Source: Deltaproteobacteria bacterium (lineage in GTDB: Bacteria > Desulfobacterota > Desulfobacteria > Desulfobacterales > JAFDDL01). From it: a stretch of DNA of 5,517 bases. The position numbers and the translations under genes were made by a program. Shown piece after piece: positions 1-4,984 of the stretch. Below the pieces are notes generated by a model. That model did no database searches and was not told the DNA's origin. It was given only the letters and a program-made list of their open reading frames with translations. The stretch is taken from the NCBI GenBank assembly GCA_019310865.1, contig JAFDDL010000281.1:1-5517 (forward strand). The letters run 5' to 3'. The number at the start of each line of letters is the position of its first letter. Position 1 is the stretch's first letter.

Positions 1-57
1 TCAGTGGCAACCGACCAACTTTCATGCTAATATTGAGATCTTGATAGTTGGAAGCGC

Positions 58-63
58 AAAGGA
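58..63 (+). promoter_or_regulatory. Ribosome-binding site deciding the start at 69
   Basis: AAAGGA ends 5 bases before the ATG at 69. The upstream in-frame TTG at 48 has no comparable purine tract in front of it, so the shorter protein is preferred. Confidence 0.45.
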
Positions 64-68
64 ACATC

Positions 69-317
69 ATGGTAATCGATACAAGCAGCAGTTTGGTTCT
101 ATATGACCCACCCGACAGCTGGGTCCCGACGAGGTACGGAAATTTTCTGCCCGCACGTCGAAACCATGCATTTTTTTTGCCCCACAAGGAGTCAAATTGG
201 CCTAATGATTTAACACGCACGGCTCGAGTCGATAGCGGCGTGGTGTATACGCAAGAAAGCCAAACCGAATCCCTTGGCGCGGGGCGAATCGGTCTGATGA
301 TAGATGTGTATGTATAA
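69..317 (+). CDS. Uncharacterised small protein (82 aa)
   Basis: I do not recognise this protein. The reading frame is open from a TTG at 48, but the ATG at 69 is preferred because AAAGGA lies 5 bases upstream of it. The 82-residue product has no signal peptide, membrane segment or known domain that I can see. The N-terminal part is rich in proline and aromatic residues (YDPPDSWVP near residues 12-20). The last residues, GRIGLMIDVYV, form a short hydrophobic, strand-like tail. Small proteins ending in a tail of the type IDxYV seem familiar from deltaproteobacterial genomes, but this is a memory of a pattern and not a family assignment. It is separated by 86 bases from the next gene. Codon use is unremarkable. 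It may be a real small gene or a chance ORF. Confidence 0.45.
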   Translation: MVIDTSSSLVLYDPPDSWVPTRYGNFLPARRNHAFFLPHKESNWPNDLTRTARVDSGVVYTQESQTESLGAGRIGLMIDVYV

Positions 318-403
318 TTTTCCCATAACACCTCCAAATCGTTCGATAATAATCCTTTGGCCCTGATTGTGAACACGCCGGTGATGGTTGACGCTGATAG
401 AGC

Positions 404-1573
404 ATGTACGTTTCCGCATTCTTACACAGAGAAAAACTTTTCCAAATTACCAATCGATGGCTTTCGGACAAATTGATTCCCGGTGATCCGGTTGAGATCA
501 CACGGATCATCGCCTATAATAGTTATGTGGCCTGGAGCAAACTACTTGAATTCATAACAAATCTGAACAGATCCCTTACCGCCCGCCCAGTTATTCAACG
601 CCCGCTTGCTACCAAAAAAGCGCTAAAGGATATCATTTGCAATGCAAATGGTTGCCACTCCGATCAAATCGAGCAGTTGATATCCGAGTACAAAAAGTTA
701 TCCGAGTATTATTATATCGGATCACCCATGGCCGGATATATCTATCTTGACGATCGTAATCATGTGGTGAGCATGTGCCGATTCAAACGGGTCAAACGCA
801 TCGCAGAAAAAACCAGTCGGTATGCATCACTTTACTTAACCGACCTTGTGCAGGACATCGCACAAAAATTGGAACTACCGTCGAAGTGGCCGGCGCAATC
901 CCCCCACATTTTTTCACGCACCACATTGGATGCTGCTGAAAAGCAATTGCTAAAAAACATTCGGGAAAGCGGCATCCATTTGCCCAAAGAAGTGGTGACA
1001 ATCAAGGATGTGCTCGGGGTAAAAGTCATCCAGAACGATGTAACCGAATCGAAATTGGAATCGGTGATCGAAGGCTTTCGAGGTGCCCGTATCATCGAAA
1101 AGGAAGCGCATTCGGGTAATTACAATGCCATTCACTATGTCATTGAGATAACCGTCGATTTGAGTGCTATCATTCATAAATACCCCCGGGATACAGCCAA
1201 TAAAGTTTTCGCAAATCGAGGGTTGCCTTCCGGTAACCTTCGCCGTGATTTTGAAGCCTTCACCCGAACGGGGACCGATACGCTGCAGTTGGATCTGATC
1301 TTTACAACGTTTGAGGAACTCATTGAATCGGAAATCGGCCGCTCCATGCACGAAGCAAGAATATTTAAGCAGAGACAACAACAGAACAGATATGGTAATA
1401 TTCCCATTAATATGGAATATATCATTGAATACTTGCTGGCAGTCGGGTTGAGCCCCACCGCCGAAATCGATGAGATTCCCATAAAATTGTGGGGACGGTA
1501 TCTCCCGGACACATTGAGCTTTCAAATTCGGAACTTGTACCTCATGCCTGAGTATTCCATTATTAATTTATGA
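404..1573 (+). CDS. RelA/SpoT-like domain protein, divergent (389 aa)
   Basis: A long, clearly coding frame. The middle of the protein resembles the (p)ppGpp synthetase nucleotidyltransferase fold of RelA/SpoT proteins. Residues 126-139 (RFKRVKRIAEKTSR) resemble the basic, ATP-side helix. Residues 201-209 (KDVLGVKVI) match the D-L-x-A/G-V-R-I strand, with D202 at the metal-binding aspartate position. Residues 239-249 (NYNAIHYVIEI) match the GYxSIHxxV motif, with Y240 and H244 kept. Residues 294-320 (LQLDLIFTT to GRSMHEARI) match the EIQxRT strand and the following helix up to the AAHW-like segment. In this alignment the catalytic glutamate falls on D297, a conservative change, and the motif glycine is Asn239. 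The N-terminal 120 residues match nothing I know. No HD hydrolase, TGS or ACT domain is seen. The start is the first ATG after an in-frame TAG at 398, but no good ribosome-binding site precedes it, so the start is uncertain. It lies 21 bases upstream of the aldolase and may be co-transcribed. Synthetase activity is unproven. Confidence 0.6.
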   Translation: MYVSAFLHREKLFQITNRWLSDKLIPGDPVEITRIIAYNSYVAWSKLLEFITNLNRSLTARPVIQRPLATKKALKDIICNANGCHSDQIEQLISEYKKLSEYYYIGSPMAGYIYLDDRNHVVSMCRFKRVKRIAEKTSRYASLYLTDLVQDIAQKLELPSKWPAQSPHIFSRTTLDAAEKQLLKNIRESGIHLPKEVVTIKDVLGVKVIQNDVTESKLESVIEGFRGARIIEKEAHSGNYNAIHYVIEITVDLSAIIHKYPRDTANKVFANRGLPSGNLRRDFEAFTRTGTDTLQLDLIFTTFEELIESEIGRSMHEARIFKQRQQQNRYGNIPINMEYIIEYLLAVGLSPTAEIDEIPIKLWGRYLPDTLSFQIRNLYLMPEYSIINL

Positions 1574-1594
1574 TGTTTAAAAGGAGGTCGTGTC

Positions 1595-2890
1595 ATGACA
1601 GAGAGTGATCAAGCATATTCAGCAGGCTTTGAAAGGGCTTTAAAGGTCGGTCGGCCGCCCAATATTACCAAATTATTTCCCAATTCCAGGGCATTGATTG
1701 TCAGCGGTAAATACATAGACCGGGCAATGCTTGAAAAAGGCAACGCCATATGCATTGCCGCCAATGGTCGCAGCTATTTTATAATAAGAGGCGTGCTACA
1801 GGCGGCCCAGCGAGCCAATGCCGCCCTGATCATTGAGATAGCGAAATCCGAAGGCGGCGCCGGTGCTTATTGCGCCGTTAATTTTTGGAATATTGCACGA
1901 ATCGTCGATGCGCTATGCAACGAGATGGATATCACCATCCCGGTGGCCATTCACGCAGATCATTATGGGATCAAAAATGACGCGGATATCGAAGCCGCGA
2001 AAATAGAGCTCCCAACGATATTTGATGCCGGAATCACGTCCATTGCAATCGATGCATCCCATCTGCCGGATGATAAAAATCTGCTGGCAAACATCGCGCT
2101 GTATCCCTATGTTCCGCCCTGGGCCGGCCTCGAAACGGAAGTCGGTGAAATTAAAGGGAAAGAAGGTCTATCGACCGTCGATGAGGCGCTTTTTCTTATC
2201 CAGGGTTTAAATGCCCACAATATCAATCCGGATTGGATTGCCTTGAACAACGGCACCACGCATGGGATTGAAGCCAGCGGACAAGGTATCCAGGTGGAGT
2301 TGTCTTCAGCCATACACGATGCCCTGGCACCATATCAGGTTTCCGGTGCCCAACATGGCACGTCCGGAAACAATTCCGACAGGCTGCGGCAAATCGCATC
2401 TGAAACGCGGACCACCAAGGCAAATGTGGCCACGGCGCTGCAAATGATCTCCTGGGGCCTCGAGGTCAATGATTATGGCAACGCCAACCTGAATGGTAAT
2501 GGAGATTTCATCAAAATCGATGGTGAGGGCATTACCGAACCACTCTGGCAGGCGATGGTCCATTACGCACAGGAAAAAGGCCTTAAAGGGGGGAATTATA
2601 AAAAACTCAACCTTCCCTTTGAAAATAAATTCATGGGCCAATCGCGCCAGGTACGCGAGCGAATGGCCAAACGGGTAGAATCTTTCGTTTACAACATGAT
2701 TGTCAACGTATTCAATGCCAAAGATACAGCCGCCATCGTTATCAATTCCATTTGCGAAGCGTGCAATTACGATCCCGGTAGCAAGGCGACTCGTATCGAA
2801 GATCCAGCAGCGTGGACCCCGGAAAAAATTATCCAACGCGCCAAAACCATTGATAGTGACAAAGGGCCGGAAGGCGACTTCGATGATTGA
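1595..2890 (+). CDS. fba: Class II fructose-bisphosphate aldolase (431 aa)
   Basis: A cytoplasmic, zinc-dependent enzyme that reversibly splits fructose 1,6-bisphosphate into dihydroxyacetone phosphate and glyceraldehyde 3-phosphate in glycolysis and gluconeogenesis. The class II barrel motifs appear in order. VAIHADHYG (residues 117-125) supplies the catalytic Asp122 and zinc-ligand His123. AIDASHLPDDKNL (151-163) matches the strand that carries SEES in E. coli FbaA. ETEVGEIKG (180-188) matches the ELGxxGG segment. NNGTTHG (218-224) carries zinc ligand His223, and GAQHGTSG (251-258) carries zinc ligand His254 and the phosphate-binding loop. Asn292 in EVNDYGNAN corresponds to the KxNxxT/D segment. 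At 431 residues it is longer than the E. coli enzyme (about 359), with an extended C-terminus of roughly 90 residues ending in a very acidic tail. Similar long forms occur in Desulfobacterales. GGAGGT at 1583-1588 lies 6 bases before the ATG. The gene overlaps the NUDIX gene by 8 bases. A related class II aldolase specificity cannot be excluded. Confidence 0.9.
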   Translation: MTESDQAYSAGFERALKVGRPPNITKLFPNSRALIVSGKYIDRAMLEKGNAICIAANGRSYFIIRGVLQAAQRANAALIIEIAKSEGGAGAYCAVNFWNIARIVDALCNEMDITIPVAIHADHYGIKNDADIEAAKIELPTIFDAGITSIAIDASHLPDDKNLLANIALYPYVPPWAGLETEVGEIKGKEGLSTVDEALFLIQGLNAHNINPDWIALNNGTTHGIEASGQGIQVELSSAIHDALAPYQVSGAQHGTSGNNSDRLRQIASETRTTKANVATALQMISWGLEVNDYGNANLNGNGDFIKIDGEGITEPLWQAMVHYAQEKGLKGGNYKKLNLPFENKFMGQSRQVRERMAKRVESFVYNMIVNVFNAKDTAAIVINSICEACNYDPGSKATRIEDPAAWTPEKIIQRAKTIDSDKGPEGDFDD

Positions 2891-3410
2891 CACACCATTG
2901 GGTGCGCGACGGAAACAGTTCTGCCCATATTGTGGAGATAAATTGGATTTAAGGGTATTGGACGGCATCGACCGCCTCTTTTGTAATACCTGCCGGGATG
3001 CCGTCTATGAAAATCCGATACCCGCAACCTGCATTGTGGCACCGGACTCGGATGGGCGCATCCTTCTGGTTAAACGCAAGATGCCACCGAAGCAAGGAAG
3101 CTGGTGCCTGCCCGGGGGGTTCCTGGAGCTCCAGGAATCCCCTGAGCAGGGCGCACTCCGGGAATTAAAGGAAGAAACCGACCTAACCGGCCGAATTGAT
3201 CGAATGCTTGGGGTGATGGCCACCCCGAGTAGCCTGTATCATACGGTATTGTTGATCGGGTATCTGGTTACCGAATGGTCCGGCAACCCCAAAGCCATGG
3301 ATGATGCCGAAGCATTCAATTTTTTCGCACCCGACAATTTGCCGCCGATCGCGTTCACCAGCCATGAACATTTCATCAGGCTTTATGATGCGGCCTATGC
3401 AATTCAATAA
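2883..3410 (+). CDS. NUDIX hydrolase with N-terminal zinc ribbon (175 aa)
   Basis: A metal-dependent pyrophosphohydrolase that splits a nucleoside diphosphate linked to another moiety; the substrate cannot be told from sequence. Residues 14-37 form a zinc ribbon (CPYC at 14-17, CNTC at 34-37), as in the Nudix_N_2 family. The NUDIX box runs from G79 to L101: G79, five residues, E85, seven residues, R93-E94-L-K-E97-E98. The glycine near the end of the box is Asp100. The expected PGG entry (P77-G78-G79) is present. The frame is open back to 2700, but that extension lies inside the aldolase gene and is rejected. The ATG at 2883 fits because GGAAGG (2869-2874) lies 8 bases upstream and the protein then begins just before the zinc ribbon. 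The 8-base overlap with the aldolase stop suggests translational coupling. The layout resembles a shortened NudC, but NudC is larger and has a SQPWPFPxS motif, which is absent here. Confidence 0.87.
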   Translation: MIDTPLGARRKQFCPYCGDKLDLRVLDGIDRLFCNTCRDAVYENPIPATCIVAPDSDGRILLVKRKMPPKQGSWCLPGGFLELQESPEQGALRELKEETDLTGRIDRMLGVMATPSSLYHTVLLIGYLVTEWSGNPKAMDDAEAFNFFAPDNLPPIAFTSHEHFIRLYDAAYAIQ

Positions 3411-3426
3411 ACCCAATAAATTTTCT

Positions 3427-3453
3427 TAAGCTTTATCGAAAACCTGCCGATAT
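3427..3453 (+). promoter_or_regulatory. Sigma-28 (FliA) promoter for the FlgM operon
   Basis: TAAGCTTT (3427-3434), an 11-base spacer, and GCCGATAT (3446-3453) match the known flagellar sigma-28 consensus TAAAGTTT-N11-GCCGATAA with exact spacing. Three of the 16 box positions differ. Transcription should start near 3460, giving a leader of about 110 bases before the first flagellar gene. The downstream genes are of the type expected in a FliA regulon, which makes a chance match unlikely. Confidence 0.83.
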
Positions 3454-3569
3454 GATCACTAATGGTTCATAGGCTAGGGACCGCTGCCGTGCAGAACAGG
3501 TTTCGACAGCGACGGGTGAAAACGGAATCCAATGTATGAACATCATTTAGCGTGTTATTGTAAAGCCAG
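3454..3569 (+). other. Predicted leader of the FlgM operon
   Basis: This non-coding stretch lies between the FliA promoter and the first flagellar start codon. It contains a weak potential stem (CGCTG at 3482-3486 with CAGCG at 3507-3511, loop of 20 bases) without a T-run. I see no ORF, terminator or recognisable riboswitch in it. Confidence 0.4.
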
Positions 3570-3992
3570 ATGCAGATATCGAGTTATCAAATACACAACG
3601 TGCTGAAAGTATACAGCAAGCAGTTGAGCCAAGCGCGGATTATTGAAAGACAAAAAGCGCTGGGGAAAACGACAGACACCGATAAAATCAGCATATCGGC
3701 AGAAGCGAAGCGTCAGGCTATTATCAATCGTGTAGCAGCGGATATCGTAGAACGAATCACAAATTCCGGCCCCCAAGACGAAGTCGAACAGGATATCGTT
3801 AATCAGCTGGAAAATGAGATTGGGAAAAGTGTTAAATTCAGCGGCCAAAGCAGTGAAGGCTTTGTATTCAATGAGATTAATGGCAATAACGAAAAGACAA
3901 CCAATACCTTGCAGGTGAATGATTCAACCTTTTTAATTAACCGACTGGCGGAATTGGCCAAAGAAGCAGTGGATAAAAATATACAAAACTAA
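3570..3992 (+). CDS. DVU0524-family FlgM-associated protein (140 aa)
   Basis: It resembles the small protein family named after Desulfovibrio DVU0524, encoded directly before flgM in many deltaproteobacteria. The diagnostic parts are the N-terminus MQISSYQIHNVLKVYSKQL (residues 1-19) and the DKISISAEAKRQ motif (38-49), followed by a mostly helical, charged C-terminal region. There is no signal peptide or membrane segment. Its molecular role is not established. Its position and co-conservation with FlgM suggest a part in FlgM or FliA control, or in handling late flagellar substrates. The ATG at 3570 is supported by agreement with the family N-terminus, although the ribosome-binding site is poor (AAAG 4 bases upstream). 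It is the first gene after the FliA promoter and lies 40 bases before flgM. Confidence 0.82.
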   Translation: MQISSYQIHNVLKVYSKQLSQARIIERQKALGKTTDTDKISISAEAKRQAIINRVAADIVERITNSGPQDEVEQDIVNQLENEIGKSVKFSGQSSEGFVFNEINGNNEKTTNTLQVNDSTFLINRLAELAKEAVDKNIQN

Positions 3993-4032
3993 GATATTAA
4001 ATTAAGATAACAATCATACTCGGAGGAACTGT

Positions 4033-4347
4033 ATGAACAATATAACCAATATTACCAGCAAGTACGATCAAGCTTATCTGAAGGAAACCACGGGAAATAA
4101 GCGTGCGGACGAAAAGAGCCCCGTAGCCGAAGACAGCAAAACCGATTCGGCCAAGGGCGATAAGGTGAGCTTATCTGAAGCATCACGGGACCTTGCGTTG
4201 GCTCAACAGGCCGTGGCGTCCGCTCCAGATGTTCGATCGGAAAAGGTGGCACAAATCAAACAGGCCATTGAAGCCGACCAGTATAAAATCTATCCGGGAA
4301 AAGTTGCTGATAAACTGATCGGGGACATCATCAGTGAAGTGATATGA
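4033..4347 (+). CDS. flgM: Anti-sigma-28 factor FlgM (104 aa)
   Basis: FlgM binds the flagellar sigma factor FliA in the cytoplasm and blocks late flagellar gene transcription until the hook-basal body is complete, when FlgM is exported through the flagellar secretion apparatus. The C-terminal half shows the family pattern: DKVSLSEASRDL (residues 43-54), then PDVRSEKVAQIKQAIEADQY (65-84), then KVADKLIGDII (90-100), which supplies the FliA-binding helices. The first 40 residues are polar, low in complexity and probably disordered, as expected for an exported FlgM. The length is typical (about 95-105). GGAGG at 4022-4026 lies 6 bases before the ATG. It is the second gene after the FliA promoter, so FliA would drive its own inhibitor. 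The flgN, flgK and flgL genes often found nearby are not in this window. Confidence 0.92.
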   Translation: MNNITNITSKYDQAYLKETTGNKRADEKSPVAEDSKTDSAKGDKVSLSEASRDLALAQQAVASAPDVRSEKVAQIKQAIEADQYKIYPGKVADKLIGDIISEVI

Positions 4348-4422
4348 ACGAGTCACCCCCGGAAATATTTGCCGACTGATGGCATTCACATCGAAGCCGG
4401 CAGGGGAGAAATAATCGGAATA

Positions 4423-4450
4423 TTTACATTAAATTACAAATAGTTATAAT
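4423..4450 (+). promoter_or_regulatory. Candidate sigma-70-type promoter
   Basis: TTTACA (4423-4428), a 16-base spacer and a perfect TATAAT (4445-4450) form a near-consensus housekeeping promoter. Initiation would fall near 4457, just before the terminator hairpin and about 75 bases before the gene at 4535. The tract is AT-rich, so a chance match is possible. Confidence 0.5.
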
Positions 4451-4458
4451 TTATTTTG

Positions 4459-4487
4459 AGGCCGGCTTTCATGCTGGCCTTTTTTTT
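4459..4487 (+). terminator. Rho-independent terminator after flgM
   Basis: An 8-base-pair stem, AGGCCGGC (4459-4466) with GCTGGCCT (4473-4480), contains one G-U pair. It closes a 6-base loop (TTTCAT) and is followed by a run of 8 T (4480-4487). There is no matching T-run on the other side, so it works for plus-strand transcripts only. It would end the DVU0524-family/flgM transcript about 110 bases after flgM. Confidence 0.87.
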
Positions 4488-4515
4488 GCATAATCTTTAC
4501 CTGCATAATCTTTAC
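4487..4515 (+). repeat. Tandem 14-base direct repeat
   Basis: TGCATAATCTTTAC occurs twice, exactly, at 4487-4500 and 4502-4515, separated by a single C (period 15). It lies between the terminator T-run and the ribosome-binding site of the next gene. Each copy contains CATAAT, which resembles a -10 box. The origin could be a small tandem duplication or paired protein-binding sites. Confidence 0.8.
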
Positions 4516-4534
4516 ATGGAAGGAGGTCATTCTC

Positions 4535-4984
4535 ATGACAAAAATAAATCCCATAACGGATAGCCCGGGGATCCATGACCAGAAAAAAATCAACAAGCCG
4601 GCAACCGGTGGGTTTGAATCATCTTTAAGGACAGCTTTTACCGAACGTACTACGGGTGGTTTATTCAATTCTCAGGTATCACGTCTCGGTGAAGTTCGCG
4701 CCGCCAGCGCGCCCCAGACGTCTTCTTTAGCCGATGGGATTGCCAGTGAGACGGATCGGCTTTTGGCGTTGCTTGAAACCTATGCAACCGACTTGGAAAA
4801 CCCGAACAAAACATTGAGGGATCTGGCACCCATGGCGGCACAAATCAAGGAAGCGGCCGGTCTTGTGATGGCAGCCGCACAAAGGCAGGCAACGCCTGAT
4901 GATGAGTTGAATCGTATCGCCACCAACGCGGCATTTACGGCCAACATAGAATATGTGAAGTTTCAAAGAGGAGACTATATTTAA
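4535..4984 (+). CDS. Uncharacterised protein, flagellar-locus neighbour (149 aa)
   Basis: Its function is unknown. The first 60 or so residues are polar and probably disordered, with no signal peptide or membrane segment. From about residue 65 the protein looks helical: a leucine-rich helix (TDRLLALLETYATDL, 73-87), then an alanine-rich helix (around 98-118), then a terminal stretch. It ends in YVKFQRGDYI. Proteins from Desulfobacterales with the same outline (LLxLLxxY...L, then a C-terminal VExxKFxRGDY) are familiar to me, but I know no function for them. A disordered N-terminus followed by helices recalls flagellar export substrates and chaperones, which is inference only. A strong AAGGAGGT (4520-4527) lies 7 bases before the ATG, so the start is firm. 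It follows the flgM terminator, so it is either on its own promoter (candidate at 4423) or fed by read-through. Its stop overlaps the convergent mazG stop. Confidence 0.8.
   Translation: MTKINPITDSPGIHDQKKINKPATGGFESSLRTAFTERTTGGLFNSQVSRLGEVRAASAPQTSSLADGIASETDRLLALLETYATDLENPNKTLRDLAPMAAQIKEAAGLVMAAAQRQATPDDELNRIATNAAFTANIEYVKFQRGDYI

Noticed and set aside
1..68. End of a gene entering from the left
   Set aside because: Frames 1 and 2 are open for a short distance from the edge, but the pieces (9 and about 34 codons) are too short and motif-free to call.
318..403. Sigma-54 promoter before the RelA/SpoT-like gene
   Set aside because: The GG pairs near 358 and 380 are not followed by GC at the required 10-base spacing. 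TTGACG at 388 has no -10 partner. I see no supported promoter here.
950..1525. Minus-strand ORF of 191 codons
   Set aside because: It lies wholly inside the plus-strand RelA/SpoT-like gene, has no ribosome-binding site of note, and its translation looks like an antisense shadow rich in Cys and Phe.
2700..2882. N-terminal extension of the NUDIX protein
   Set aside because: The 61 extra codons lie in another frame of the aldolase gene and encode a low-quality basic sequence. The ATG at 2883 has a purine tract at a good distance and begins just before the zinc ribbon.
2306..2968. Minus-strand ORF of 220 codons
   Set aside because: It is antisense to the well-supported aldolase and NUDIX genes, and the translation has no recognisable motif.
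3482..3511. Hairpin in the FlgM operon leader as a terminator or riboswitch
   Set aside because: The stem is only 5 base pairs with a 20-base loop and no T-run, which is within chance expectation.
4535..4984. The 149-aa protein as FlgN
   Set aside because: The position after flgM is suggestive, but the long polar N-terminus and the KFQRGDYI tail do not fit the helical FlgN chaperone pattern.
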